From: Bacteriovoracaceae bacterium
GTDB lineage: Bacteria; Bdellovibrionota; UBA1018
Length of the DNA stretch: 64,000 nt
Assembly (NCBI GenBank): GCA_947447665.1
Contig: CANFJX010000001.1
Span: forward strand, 337,911 to 401,910
Reading direction: 5' to 3'
This document shows, piece by piece, positions 35,962 to 44,781 of the stretch. A program made the translations under genes and the position numbers. Every line of letters starts with the position of its first letter. Position 1 is the first letter of the stretch. Below the pieces are notes generated by a model that saw only the letters and a program-made list of their open reading frames with translations, searched no databases and had not been told where the DNA came from.

Positions 35962-36787
35962 ACGGTACCTAGGCCTAGAGCTTGCGGGAGCGAAAAATCA
36001 AAAGACCTCATTGGCCGCCCTAGAGTTTTACCCCAAAGAACGAAAAATCTTTTTACTCGATATCTACGACCGTATCACTTCCCACGAATCCCAATCCTCC
36101 GACGAGGCGCTTCTTGAGCTCATCGACGAACTGCAACCCGGAATAGCGAAAATCGGAGTTAACGTTCCACTCGAGCTCCCTCCCTGCATTTCCTGTAGTC
36201 GGAAACACTGCCCAATGCCTGCTCAGTGTACCGTGCCAGCGGTCAAATGGATGAGAGACCTGAATGATCAATTGTCTCAGTCAAATTACCAAGAACGCAA
36301 AATCTTAGAGTTCACTCCCTACACCCAACGCCCTTTTGAACTCTGGGCCCGCTACCTTATCCTCCCCGAGCTCCCCCCTGCTATGGCCTTTGAAATTGAT
36401 GAGACTCTGGGCGGAAATCGGGCTCCTTTAACTGCCCGAATGCATTTTCTGAAGAGACACCTCCAAGAAACTCCCCTCGTCGAAGTTTGGCCAAAACTGA
36501 GCATTGCCTTACTCGCCAGAGACCTAGGGATGGACCACGGAGCAGTCACCCATTATCGCTCGCTCGAGGATGGGATTCACTGCAGGGAGGAAATTCTCGC
36601 TCGCCTCTCTCAAGGCAAAGGGATTTTTATCTACGACCGCGATATGCGCAAACTTGCTCAGAGCTTGGCGGCATTCGATGCATTCATTTGCGCATTTACG
36701 GCACTCCTTACAGATCAAACCGAGTGCGCACCACCACCCAGAGGATTTCCAGTCAAATCTGGCTGGGTCCACTATCCAGGGATCTAA
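35948..36787 (+). CDS. DUF429 domain protein (predicted RNase H-fold)
   Basis: 279 aa cytoplasmic protein. The N-terminal LGLELAGAKNQKTSLAALEF, the acidic/hydrophobic IAKIGVNVPLELP near residue 70, and FEIDETLGGNRAPLTARM near residue 155 match DUF429, a family with an RNase H-like fold and no settled activity. A Cys cluster CISCSRKHCPMPAQC (residues 79-93) follows the second motif and could bind a metal. VEVWPKLSIALLARDLG near 180 and CAFTALLTDQ near the end are also family-typical. It overlaps the GHMP kinase by 14 nt and is tail-to-tail with the receiver-TPR gene (4-nt overlap). Confidence 0.8.
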   Translation: MRDSRRYLGLELAGAKNQKTSLAALEFYPKERKIFLLDIYDRITSHESQSSDEALLELIDELQPGIAKIGVNVPLELPPCISCSRKHCPMPAQCTVPAVKWMRDLNDQLSQSNYQERKILEFTPYTQRPFELWARYLILPELPPAMAFEIDETLGGNRAPLTARMHFLKRHLQETPLVEVWPKLSIALLARDLGMDHGAVTHYRSLEDGIHCREEILARLSQGKGIFIYDRDMRKLAQSLAAFDAFICAFTALLTDQTECAPPPRGFPVKSGWVHYPGI

Positions 36788-38127
36788 TCTGAGTGAGCAT
36801 CAGGCTGATAGTCTTTTATCAACTGCTCAAAGGACTCTCTTTTTTCCGGAAAAAACTCAACTGCCCTTGAGACAATGCTATCAATCGCTGAGACAGGTCG
36901 CCTTAGCCGCTTAGATTGTTCAATCATAATTTCGTAGAGTCGACAATTCCGCGCATTAGCTTTGATCAGTTCATCGCCAATTCTCATCATGCGATCAACC
37001 TGCCCTTGAGAGAGAAAGTGCTCCATTCGCATCACTTGCATGTCGGATGAATTACGAATTTCCTCTGGAACTCTTTTAAGAAATTGATCTGCCTCCTCCT
37101 CCATTTTACAGAGATAGAGAGCAGATATAATTTCAATTTGAATTTTATCTCTATTTCTTGATAAGAATTGAGCTTTTTTAAGAATCTCTAAACCCCGTCC
37201 CGCTTCATGCTCCCTAATTAGTTTTTTTGCGCAAACGACCATTGCAGCCGAAGTATACGCAACCACTGATTCGGTTGGATTATCATAGGCTGCTAAAATA
37301 TCGAAAAAAACTAATGCATCGTAAAACTTTTCATTCTGAATTGAAACCTGCAAAAAATCAGGAATTCTATGCATCGGAAAAGCGTCTGATTTGGTAATTG
37401 CAGAGGAAATACGATAGGCTTCTCTGTACTTTTTCTGTTTGAGAAAAACATCAAAAAGTCCCAAAAGAGATTGATAATGGGTCGGATTGAGCTTGAGTCC
37501 CGCTTCAAATGCCTCCTGAGACTTCTCCATTTCACCTAGGCTAAAATAAAACTGTCCTAGCGTCGCATAGGCGGCAACAGGTTTCGAATCCTGAAACAGG
37601 GAATCATTAAGTAGATGGATAGCCTCATCAAAATTGCCCTCGCGAAATTCAATTTTGGCGTTTTCAATACTCACCAAGTAACTGGGACGAAGTCCCTTGG
37701 GACGACAAGCGTCGATCAGCACCTGCTCCATCGTTGCCACATTAAATGGCTTGACCACCAGGCCGTCTACCTCACCTTCTAGGGCGATGCTATTGACAAT
37801 TGGAGAATGCTTCGCAGTTATAAAAACAAAGACACCCTGAAGGGTACTTGGAAAATTTTTTCTAAACCGCTCTAATAGCTCAAATCCACTTCGTCCGGCG
37901 ATAGTCATTTCAGTCACAATGACATTAGGGCGAAGCGACTTCATCATCTCTAGCGCCTCCTCAACACTCTCAGCAGCGTCAACTTGGGAGGTCGGAAGTC
38001 CCAAGCCACAAAGGATCCTACGAATCGCTCCTCGACTTTCTGATGCCGAGTCAATGATAAGAGCCCTTGAGGTCTTCAAAAATTTCACTATAGGCTGATT
38101 TTCTCTACTACCCATGTCAAAACTCAA
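36784..38127 (-). CDS. Degenerate response-regulator receiver with TPR repeats
   Basis: 447 aa: a CheY-like receiver (about residues 20-140) followed by a helical TPR array (about 150-440; AYATLGQFYFSLGEMEKSQEAF is one clear unit). The receiver retains the conserved Thr/Ser (FITAKH) and Lys (VVKPFN). The phosphoacceptor is Glu73 (VIVTEMTIAGRSG), where Asp is expected, and the acidic pocket reads IIDSASE rather than a double Asp. It may therefore be locked in an on-like state or act without phosphorylation. The start is probably TTG 38127, with AGGTG 5 nt upstream; ATG 38115 is the alternative. It is divergent from a PAS-GGDEF cyclase. Confidence 0.83.
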   Translation of the reverse strand: MSFDMGSRENQPIVKFLKTSRALIIDSASESRGAIRRILCGLGLPTSQVDAAESVEEALEMMKSLRPNVIVTEMTIAGRSGFELLERFRKNFPSTLQGVFVFITAKHSPIVNSIALEGEVDGLVVKPFNVATMEQVLIDACRPKGLRPSYLVSIENAKIEFREGNFDEAIHLLNDSLFQDSKPVAAYATLGQFYFSLGEMEKSQEAFEAGLKLNPTHYQSLLGLFDVFLKQKKYREAYRISSAITKSDAFPMHRIPDFLQVSIQNEKFYDALVFFDILAAYDNPTESVVAYTSAAMVVCAKKLIREHEAGRGLEILKKAQFLSRNRDKIQIEIISALYLCKMEEEADQFLKRVPEEIRNSSDMQVMRMEHFLSQGQVDRMMRIGDELIKANARNCRLYEIMIEQSKRLRRPVSAIDSIVSRAVEFFPEKRESFEQLIKDYQPDAHSD

Positions 38128-38237
38128 TTTTCACCTGTTCCATGAAGCGAGCAATATTGACCAACGACCAAATCGACTGTTTCGTCTATGGCTCGTTAGT
38201 CATTTCATGATATTATAATAAAAATAGGTAAGGAACT

Positions 38238-39206
38238 ATGATTGAAGATAAAATAAGCACATCCCCCTCTCAGCTCGCATCTTACTTAGATCTTTTCATG
38301 CGCCTTCTTGACTCGGTGTTTCTTTTAGACCGGGAAACTTACAAAATCCTAGAAGCCAACGACGCATGTGAGAGGCTACTTGGCAAAAAACCCGAGGAGA
38401 TCTGCGGAAAAACCTTCCTTGATTTTGTTGATCCCGACCAACTCGAAGAAGCCGGTAAAAAGCTCAGAATAGCGAAACGAAAATACTACCCGTTAGAGTT
38501 TGAAATTAAGCTTCGCCCCCTGGATCACCAGGAACTCTACATCCATGTCAACGCTTGCTCACTCAAGCTCACAGATGGCTCAGAGGTTTTACAGGTCATC
38601 ACTAAAAACATTACTCACGAAAAAGAGGCCCAAAAAGTTCTCCAAGCCTACATGGCCGAACTGAAAAATCTCAACGAGAAGCTGGAGCTCCTCTCTACCA
38701 CCGACGAACTCACCCAACTAAATAACGTTCGCAGATTTCGAGCCCGACTCAAAGAGGAATACGATCGATCCCGCAGGTACCCTCTTAAATACTCAATTAT
38801 TCTTTTTGATTTGGACAACTTCAAGCACTACAACGACAGTCATGGCCATCAGGCAGGAGACGAACTGCTCAGAACGCTCGGCAAGCTTTTGAAAGAAAAT
38901 GCCCGAGCCAGCGACTTTCCTGCTCGGTACGGTGGTGAGGAATTCGTTATCCTCTGCCCAGAAGTAGGTAACGATGGCGCAAAACTTACTGCAGAGCGTT
39001 ATAGAAAGCTCATTGAGAACTATCCCTTTCCATTCGCCAACGAACAACCCCTGGGAAAGGTGAGCGTAAGTGTTGGGGTAGCTAGCTCGCCCGATGCTGG
39101 GACAGACCCAGAATCAGTCATTAAGGCTGCAGACCAGGCTCTTTACTACTCGAAAGAGCATGGACGTAATCGGACGACCTCGTTTCTAGAAATGAAGAAG
39201 CGCTAA
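38238..39206 (+). CDS. PAS-GGDEF diguanylate cyclase
   Basis: Makes the second messenger c-di-GMP from two GTP. The 322 aa protein has an N-terminal PAS sensor (about residues 18-130; VFLLDRETYKILEANDACERLLG) and a short coiled linker. A complete GGDEF domain (about 150-315) follows: LSTTDELTQLNNVRRF, FDLDNFKHYNDSHGHQAGDE, catalytic GGEEF at 232-236, and the inhibitory RxxD (RASD, 223-226) exactly five residues before it. It should be active and product-inhibited. No membrane segment is seen. ATG 38238 follows AAGGAACT; a TATAAT at 38214-38219 may be its -10 but lacks a good -35. Its stop abuts the convergent phosphodiesterase gene with no gap. Confidence 0.95.
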   Translation: MIEDKISTSPSQLASYLDLFMRLLDSVFLLDRETYKILEANDACERLLGKKPEEICGKTFLDFVDPDQLEEAGKKLRIAKRKYYPLEFEIKLRPLDHQELYIHVNACSLKLTDGSEVLQVITKNITHEKEAQKVLQAYMAELKNLNEKLELLSTTDELTQLNNVRRFRARLKEEYDRSRRYPLKYSIILFDLDNFKHYNDSHGHQAGDELLRTLGKLLKENARASDFPARYGGEEFVILCPEVGNDGAKLTAERYRKLIENYPFPFANEQPLGKVSVSVGVASSPDAGTDPESVIKAADQALYYSKEHGRNRTTSFLEMKKR

Positions 39207-40466
39207 CTACTGGAGAGCCGGCGCTAGCACTTCTGCACTCCCGTCCATTTTCTCAGGGACCTTAAGCTGAAGAATTTTAGCCAAAAAGGGAAAGATATGA
39301 ACGTTCCTAAAAGGTTTGACCTGAAAGTGCTTTTTGATCCGAGGCCCGGAAGCAAAAAAGATCGCTCGCATGGTCAAGGTGGTTTGAGGGTCATAACCGT
39401 GAGCGCCTGCTTCAAACTTTAAACTTTTATGGGTTTTGGCAAGTGAATAGGGAGCTTCGGGCACAATGACTAAATCACCTGCTCGGGGGGTCTTTGCCAA
39501 GTGGAACTCCGAAGGCAGATCCTCCCTTTGATAAACCTTGAAATGATTTTCCGAATTTTTGAGTTCTGAATAGATCCGGCGCTTCTCTATGGGGTCTTTC
39601 ACGTACACCATCATCTGAGGACCGTCGCCCATCCACTTTGCATCTCCAAGGCGAGTGTAGTCTTCGACATAAAGTACCTTGGCGGGGTCAAGAGCCTGCA
39701 TCCCATGATCAGATACTAAAACTAAATAGATAGGCAAATGAAGGGCCTGTAGATCACGATAAAAATTACCCAAGACCTGGTCTAATTTGAGAACGGCGTC
39801 TTTCACTTGAGGAGAATTCGGCCCATAATGGTGCCCGGCCGTATCGACATGGTGAAAGTAAACCGTCATCAAATGCGGTCTTTTCTCCTCCGGAAGCTTG
39901 AGCCATTGCACCACTTGTTTCGCTTGAGTCTCAGGCTCGGTGGACTTATTGAACTCATAAAAGTAGCTCGGTCGGACTCCTCCGATCGGGGCTTCGCTCC
40001 CGGGCCAGAAATAAGCAGCTGAGAGCATCCCCTGCTTTTCTGCCGTCACCCAGATGGGCTCTCCGCCGTACCAACTCGGGTCGCTCACGTTAGCTCGATT
40101 CGAAAGCGAATAACTTTCATTCCTTTGAGGATCATAAAACGAGTTTGCCACGATCCCGTGGTTTTCTGCATAGAGTCCCGTAATGATACTCAGATGATTA
40201 GTGAAAGTTTTGGAAGGGTAAACTGGTATCAGATTTTCTGCAAAAGCTCCTTCGTTCCGGAATTCTTTCAAAAAGGGAGGAGAATAGAGATCAACATAGT
40301 CTGACCGAAATCCATCCAAGGACACCAAAACTACATAAGGCTTGGCCAATGTCGCCGGAAGATTCGACCGGGCTTCGGTCGACTGCATCACGGCTGATTG
40401 ACAACCCTGGGTCGTCCAAACAAGAATCAGGATCAAAAACCGTATCCAAAGTATCCTTTTTTTCAA
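39207..40466 (-). CDS. ENPP-type nucleotide pyrophosphatase/phosphodiesterase, lipoprotein
   Basis: Alkaline-phosphatase-superfamily hydrolase of phosphodiester or pyrophosphate bonds, placed outside the cytoplasm. The 419 aa protein has a signal with lipobox TQGC (Cys22). Metal and catalytic motifs are VVLVSLDGFRSDYVD (Asp ligand), the Thr nucleophile in YPSKTFTNHLS, YFHHVDTAGHHYGP, VLVSDHGMQ, and a final His in EAGAHGYDP. All are of the ENPP class. TTG 40466 follows GGGAG at 7 nt. It lies downstream of the barrel gene by 16 bp on the same strand and may be the last gene of that group. Substrate is unknown. Confidence 0.88.
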   Translation of the reverse strand: MKKRILWIRFLILILVWTTQGCQSAVMQSTEARSNLPATLAKPYVVLVSLDGFRSDYVDLYSPPFLKEFRNEGAFAENLIPVYPSKTFTNHLSIITGLYAENHGIVANSFYDPQRNESYSLSNRANVSDPSWYGGEPIWVTAEKQGMLSAAYFWPGSEAPIGGVRPSYFYEFNKSTEPETQAKQVVQWLKLPEEKRPHLMTVYFHHVDTAGHHYGPNSPQVKDAVLKLDQVLGNFYRDLQALHLPIYLVLVSDHGMQALDPAKVLYVEDYTRLGDAKWMGDGPQMMVYVKDPIEKRRIYSELKNSENHFKVYQREDLPSEFHLAKTPRAGDLVIVPEAPYSLAKTHKSLKFEAGAHGYDPQTTLTMRAIFFASGPRIKKHFQVKPFRNVHIFPFLAKILQLKVPEKMDGSAEVLAPALQ

Positions 40467-40482
40467 CTGATCTCTCCCTTAA

Positions 40483-41433
40483 TTATCTTTCCCAACGGTG
40501 CTGAAAATTGAGCGCGAGCACCCGGTTTAAATTGCTATTCACGGCGTATCCCAAAAGTGTCTGGTCAGTGTATGAAAGCATGAGGGTCTCACTGCTCCCC
40601 AGCATATAACTCAGATCTAATCCTGTATCGCAGTTTGAAATCAAGCTAGGAGAATTTTGCAATTCTGGGACTCCTTGCCTGAGTGGCACCTGGTCCATTC
40701 GCGGCTGAATTCTCAAACCGACGCGCAGTGCACCTCCCCCGGGGCTCCAACCTAAACCTAAACCTGTGCTTGCCCCAAAACCTGGAACGACGTGGGTGGA
40801 AACTAATCCACTCTCAAAAACTCTCGGGACTGAGTAGTGAAACTCTGCGAGGAAAAAAGCATCCACGACATTCCAACGTTTCAAAAAAATTGCCCCAAAT
40901 GCACCAGAATAGAATCCAAGCCCAGACACATCCGCTGATGAATACCCATTTCCGAGCTCATATTTAGATCGGCCGGTCGGAAGAGTTATGACAGAAAAAA
41001 GGAAGCCCTGAGGCTTCCAAACTGAATAACTCCAGCTCGGGAGGACTTCATATCCAAAACTCAGACGAAGGTCTCCCAGACCCAACCCGGAACTAAGCTT
41101 CGAGTTAGAGGAGACTGATCGACCAACGAGGGCCGCACTCGCACCTGCTTGGAAACGATCAGACAAAAGGATCGCGCCGTCCATCCTGACCTGACTCGTG
41201 AAATCACTCTTGCCAGGGAGGTTAAAATAAACCTTATCCGTCACATCTGCTACCGAATCAACGGCGGAGAACCCGAGATTAAATTGAGCTTCATCGTCGC
41301 TCAAAATCAAAAAAGGTGCAGCAGCACTACGGGCGCAGCACGGAGCACTCCACGCTTTTTGAAAACTAAGTTCAAAAAGAACGACCAAAACTGCTATGAA
41401 AAACTTAAATGCCGATTTGATCCCGCACCTCAT
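40483..41433 (-). CDS. Outer-membrane beta-barrel protein
   Basis: 316 aa with a signal peptide (about residues 1-29; AVLVVLFELSFQKAWSA). Alternating amphipathic strands rich in Gly, aromatic and Ser residues end in FQHRWER, whose internal aromatic pattern suits an outer-membrane barrel. It resembles transporter-like barrels, but no precise family is claimed. A CC pair (PCCARS) directly follows the signal and might bind metal or form disulfides. The start ATG 41433 overlaps the upstream lipoprotein gene by 29 nt. The upstream genes encode a lipoprotein, a YtkA-like protein and a redoxin. Confidence 0.72.
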   Translation of the reverse strand: MRCGIKSAFKFFIAVLVVLFELSFQKAWSAPCCARSAAAPFLILSDDEAQFNLGFSAVDSVADVTDKVYFNLPGKSDFTSQVRMDGAILLSDRFQAGASAALVGRSVSSNSKLSSGLGLGDLRLSFGYEVLPSWSYSVWKPQGFLFSVITLPTGRSKYELGNGYSSADVSGLGFYSGAFGAIFLKRWNVVDAFFLAEFHYSVPRVFESGLVSTHVVPGFGASTGLGLGWSPGGGALRVGLRIQPRMDQVPLRQGVPELQNSPSLISNCDTGLDLSYMLGSSETLMLSYTDQTLLGYAVNSNLNRVLALNFQHRWER

Positions 41434-41893
41434 CTACCTCTGCCGTGGAGGGATCTTTCAGCACCACTCGAAATGTCCATGTACCCGCCTCATGAAAGCT
41501 TACATCAGGAAGTACGTAAAAAGGCCCATCGGGGTCGTTGAGAACCAGCAGGTGATCGGTCGACACAAAACAACCGTCACATCTCCCTGAGGGTGGTTTG
41601 ACAGCTACTTGAAGCGAATTCACGAGCTCAACTGACTTTTCACCGCTCTGTCCGAGCTTCCAAAATCGAAGCGCAATTCGCGTCGGTCGATCTGCCTGAA
41701 CAGGGGTCTCCAAAAAGGTCAGCTGTGCAACCAAATCTGCTTTTTTCAGTTCAAGCGAATCAGCGAATTTCGGTTGAAGAGATAACTTTGCCCCACGAAA
41801 TAAATAATCTGCTGACGTCGCCTGGTTAAACAAAGGAGAACATGCAGTCTGGGATAAAATCCAAATCAAACAAAAGATTAAACGAGAATTCAT
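41405..41893 (-). CDS. Lipoprotein with immunoglobulin-like fold, possibly YtkA-related
   Basis: 162 aa with lipobox QTAC (Cys18). The mature part is beta-rich (LVAQLTFLETPVQADRPTRIAL, AGTWTFRVVLKDPSTAEVDE). A CDGC pair is near residue 104. The TW-F-R-V-V-L ending is like that of YtkA/FixH-type domains, as in the next gene upstream, so the two may be distant paralogues. It is not a confident family match. It lies 10 bp after the YtkA-like gene and overlaps the barrel gene. Confidence 0.68.
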   Translation of the reverse strand: MNSRLIFCLIWILSQTACSPLFNQATSADYLFRGAKLSLQPKFADSLELKKADLVAQLTFLETPVQADRPTRIALRFWKLGQSGEKSVELVNSLQVAVKPPSGRCDGCFVSTDHLLVLNDPDGPFYVLPDVSFHEAGTWTFRVVLKDPSTAEVDEVRDQIGI

Positions 41894-41903
41894 TCGACTC
41901 TCC

Positions 41904-42332
41904 TCACTTCAGCTCATAAATCCAGAAAGCTTGATCTAGCTCACGATCCTGCTTCTTGAGCTTCACTTGGAACTTCCATTGGCCAGACATGCTCAAAAAA
42001 ATCTCATGAATCTGAAACTTGGCTGCACCGGACTGAGAAACGCGAGTGGGCTCAGTGCCGTGCCCACCCATTGAAGGCATCGTCGGTTTCACTGACATCT
42101 CAAGATCTTTCGGGAGTTCTAAACGCCGCTGATCAAGATTGCTCAATTCGATCGTCATCTCCGCCGCATCCTTAGGCGTGATCATCTCAACGGCATGAGG
42201 GATCTTCGTCCATTGAATAGTTCCGCAGATTTTGAGCTTTTTAAATTCTAAATCGCACTTTTTTGCCCAACTCGTGGTCGAGGCCATGAACAGAGCGAGG
42301 GATAAAATGAAATTTAAGCTATTTTTGAACAT
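41904..42332 (-). CDS. YtkA-like periplasmic protein
   Basis: 142 aa secreted protein with signal peptide (NFILSLALFMASTTSWA). The MPSMGGHGTEP motif near residue 90, followed by a beta-rich FLSMSGQWKFQVKLKK end, is typical of YtkA/FixH-like domains, which are often linked to metal handling or cytochrome assembly. The Met/His content of the motif and two Cys (KKCDLEFKKLKIC) could bind copper or another soft metal; this is inference. It lies 33 bp after the redoxin gene in the same direction. Confidence 0.75.
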   Translation of the reverse strand: MFKNSLNFILSLALFMASTTSWAKKCDLEFKKLKICGTIQWTKIPHAVEMITPKDAAEMTIELSNLDQRRLELPKDLEMSVKPTMPSMGGHGTEPTRVSQSGAAKFQIHEIFLSMSGQWKFQVKLKKQDRELDQAFWIYELK

Positions 42333-42365
42333 CAGGCTGCTCCTTGTTATGACTCTAGTGGTGAC

Positions 42366-42971
42366 CTACGGCCGCTGAATCTGACACCCTACGACCCGCA
42401 CGCTTTTCTCTTTAGGCATCCGATCCTGAGCAATTTCAATGAGGGCGTCCCTCAAAAAATGACGAGTGGCCTTTTCAAATACTTTGCTGTTGTCGACGCC
42501 ACCCTGAAATAAAATCTCTGTTTTCGAACTTAAAACATAAACATGAGGAGTCTTAAACGCCTCCAGTTGCGCGGCTAAAACGGATCCAGAATCTTGAATG
42601 ACAGGAAAGATCAAATTGGCTTGAGAAAAGTACTGCCTCGCTTCTTCGAGACTCTCATTCGCATTCGAGTGAATGCCGACAAAGCGGATACCCTTTTGCC
42701 CAAAGTCTACCACGAGCTGATTCAAAACCCGCTGATGACTGGCCGAACAGGGGCATCGGGTAGACATGAAAACTACTACGGTCGCGCGGCTAGACTCATT
42801 CAGGATGTAGTGGACACTTTTACCAGAAACTAAATCTAGCCCAGAAATTTGCTGGGGAACTTCAGAGCTTAGCCCCTCAGAACACAGAGTGAAAGATGAC
42901 AGCACAAAGATCAGAGATACTACCCACCCACGCCCGCAGGAAACTAACTTCTTCCTCACCGGATCGAACAT
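42366..42971 (-). CDS. Secreted thioredoxin-fold redoxin with CPC motif
   Basis: 201 aa, exported by an N-terminal signal (GWVVSLIFVLSSFTLCS). The fold is thioredoxin-like: VVFMSTRCPCSASHQRVLNQ near residue 65 has CPC instead of CxxC, then GIRFVGIHSNANESLEEA, and the cis-Pro segment FKTPHVYVLSS near residue 140. The family is AhpC/TSA-SCO-TlpA-like. A disulfide or metal-chaperone role in the periplasm is inferred. ATG 42971 follows AGAGG and begins just before the signal. The open frame continues further upstream but that part is antisense to the alr region. It leads a same-strand group with the YtkA-like, lipoprotein and barrel genes. Confidence 0.8.
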   Translation of the reverse strand: MFDPVRKKLVSCGRGWVVSLIFVLSSFTLCSEGLSSEVPQQISGLDLVSGKSVHYILNESSRATVVVFMSTRCPCSASHQRVLNQLVVDFGQKGIRFVGIHSNANESLEEARQYFSQANLIFPVIQDSGSVLAAQLEAFKTPHVYVLSSKTEILFQGGVDNSKVFEKATRHFLRDALIEIAQDRMPKEKSVRVVGCQIQRP

Positions 42972-43098
42972 AAAACAGCGCCTCTTGGGGCGTCTTCTCT
43001 CAAAAATCACGCAGAGAGTCAAACCAAAACACTCGGGATACGGACCCAAACTCTCAGTTCGTTCGATTTTTAGGATCGAGTTGGATACACTCATAAGA

Positions 43099-44280
43099 AT
43101 GGCAACCCAACTCACCTCCCAAACATACGACTCCTGGATTGAAATCAGCGCCCAAGCCCTCCAAAAGAATATCAAAGTATTTAGAACCATCTCTCAAGGT
43201 AGCTTTCAACTCGGGGCAGTTCTAAAAGGCAACGCTTACGGGCATGGCCTGCTTCAGGTATTTTGTGCCGTCCGCACCAAAGTGGACACCATTTACCTCA
43301 TTTCGGCCCAAGATGCCTTCCAACTCAGGACTTGGGAAAAAGAACAGAACTGGAAACCCCAGCGCCTCATTGTAATCGGAGCCATCTCTCTGTCGGAGGC
43401 GATCCGATGCAGCCGAGAGGAGATCGAGGTCGTCATGGGAGGACTTGAATGGAAAGATTATTGGAAATCGATCCAAAAAGAGAATCTCCAGCTCAAAGTC
43501 CATGTCCATCTCGACACCGGATTGGCACGTGAGGGGTTTCGATCCGAGAATCTCATCCAAGAGCTCGCCTTTCTCAAAAGTGCTCGATCCACCCTCCAAG
43601 TTGTTGGACTCATGTCCCACTTTGCCAACACCGAAGACGTCACAGAGCAATCCTATGCCCTAGAACAGCTCGAAAAATTTAGAAGCATGAGTCACCGTTT
43701 AAAAAAGTTTCTCAAAATTCAATCCCCCCTGGAGGAGCACTTAAGCGCCAGCGCAGGGGCCCTTATTCTGCCCGAAGCTCGACTGAGCATCACCCGAGTG
43801 GGGATCGCACTCTATGGGCTTTGGCCCTCGGTCGAAGCGCGAATCTCATCCAAGTTCGTTTTAAAAACTCTTCCCGAACTTAAACCTGTTCTCACTTGGA
43901 AGTGCAAAAGCCAAGTCATCAAATGGATCGAAAAGGGCAGCTACGTCGGATACGGTTGTACCTACCGATGTAGCCAGGACACCCAAATCGCGGTATTTCC
44001 CGTGGGCTATTTTGACGGATACCCAAGACTTGCCTCAGGAAAAGCTCATGTTTTGATCAACCAAAAGCGCTGCCCCATCTTGGGACGAGTCATGATGAAT
44101 CACATTATTGTGGACGTCACCCATCTCGACTCAAAGGCAGCTCAACTGGAGGCTGTGCTCTTGGGGGTCGACGGGAAAGAAAGCATTCCTGCTGAATCCC
44201 TAGCCAACTGGGCGCAGACCATCCATTACGAGATCGTCACTCGCATCGGCTCTCATTTACGCAGAGTGATGGTGAAGTAG
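43099..44280 (+). CDS. alr: Alanine racemase
   Basis: PLP enzyme making D-alanine for peptidoglycan, 393 aa. The PLP lysine is in GAVLKGNAYGHG near residue 40. HVHLDTGLAREGFR is near 140, GLMSHFANTED near 175, the catalytic Tyr in YVGYGCTYR near 285, and PVGYFDGYPR near 305. LGRVMMNHIIVDVT near 335 stands in place of the usual GRVSMD(Q/M). ATG 43099 gives a normal N-terminus, although a TTG 18 nt upstream has a better ribosome site (AGGATCGAG). A broad-specificity racemase is possible, but alanine is the simplest call. It is convergent with the Fur-family gene. Confidence 0.9.
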   Translation: MATQLTSQTYDSWIEISAQALQKNIKVFRTISQGSFQLGAVLKGNAYGHGLLQVFCAVRTKVDTIYLISAQDAFQLRTWEKEQNWKPQRLIVIGAISLSEAIRCSREEIEVVMGGLEWKDYWKSIQKENLQLKVHVHLDTGLAREGFRSENLIQELAFLKSARSTLQVVGLMSHFANTEDVTEQSYALEQLEKFRSMSHRLKKFLKIQSPLEEHLSASAGALILPEARLSITRVGIALYGLWPSVEARISSKFVLKTLPELKPVLTWKCKSQVIKWIEKGSYVGYGCTYRCSQDTQIAVFPVGYFDGYPRLASGKAHVLINQKRCPILGRVMMNHIIVDVTHLDSKAAQLEAVLLGVDGKESIPAESLANWAQTIHYEIVTRIGSHLRRVMVK

Positions 44281-44288
44281 CCTCAGCT

Positions 44289-44735
44289 CTAACTCTGGCA
44301 GTCCGGACAAACTCCGAAAAACTCCAAGGAGTGGGAAATCTCAGTGAATCCGCGCTTTTGAGCAATGCGATCAATTTCCTTCAGCTCGCAGTCATCCAGA
44401 ACGGCAACGCGTCGGCACTTCTTACAAATGACGTGATGATGATGATGATGGCTCTCCCGTTCCGATAGCTCAAACCGCGCAATGCCGTCCCCAAACTCAC
44501 AGCGTCGAATCAGATCGGCCTTTTCAAGGCTCGCCAGCGAACGATAAATGGTAGCTAAATCACACGACTTCTTGATCAACTTAGAGTGAATCTCGTCCAC
44601 AGTGAAGGGCCCGTGACGATCCATTAAAGCCTCTAGGAGCGCAACCCGAGAATCGGTGACCCGAAGATTGGCTTTTTTTAATTCACCCAGAAGACGATTC
44701 AGCTTAGCAGAAGTGCCAGCAGACTTTTTGCTCAT
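44289..44735 (-). CDS. Fur-family metal-responsive transcription regulator
   Basis: 148 aa repressor. A winged-helix N-domain (LRVTDSRVALLEALMDRHGPF, CDLATIYRSLASLEKADLI) is followed by a metal-sensing C-domain. The regulatory His cluster is six consecutive His after ERES (encoded by a short CAT repeat near 44441-44455), and the structural zinc cysteines are CKKC and CPDC. Whether it is Fur, Zur or PerR cannot be told; the long His run and two CxxC pairs are compatible with Fur or Zur. No metal-uptake gene adjoins it, and no palindromic Fur box was identified in its upstream region. Confidence 0.9.
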   Translation of the reverse strand: MSKKSAGTSAKLNRLLGELKKANLRVTDSRVALLEALMDRHGPFTVDEIHSKLIKKSCDLATIYRSLASLEKADLIRRCEFGDGIARFELSERESHHHHHHVICKKCRRVAVLDDCELKEIDRIAQKRGFTEISHSLEFFGVCPDCQS

Positions 44736-44781
44736 TTCTACCCAATACCGCTAAAACGTGATGTTCCCAAGAAGAAAGGAT

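Noticed and set aside
42889..43098. 70-codon N-terminal extension of alanine racemase
   Set aside because: Antisense to the redoxin signal region; alanine racemases start close to MATQLTSQTYDSW.
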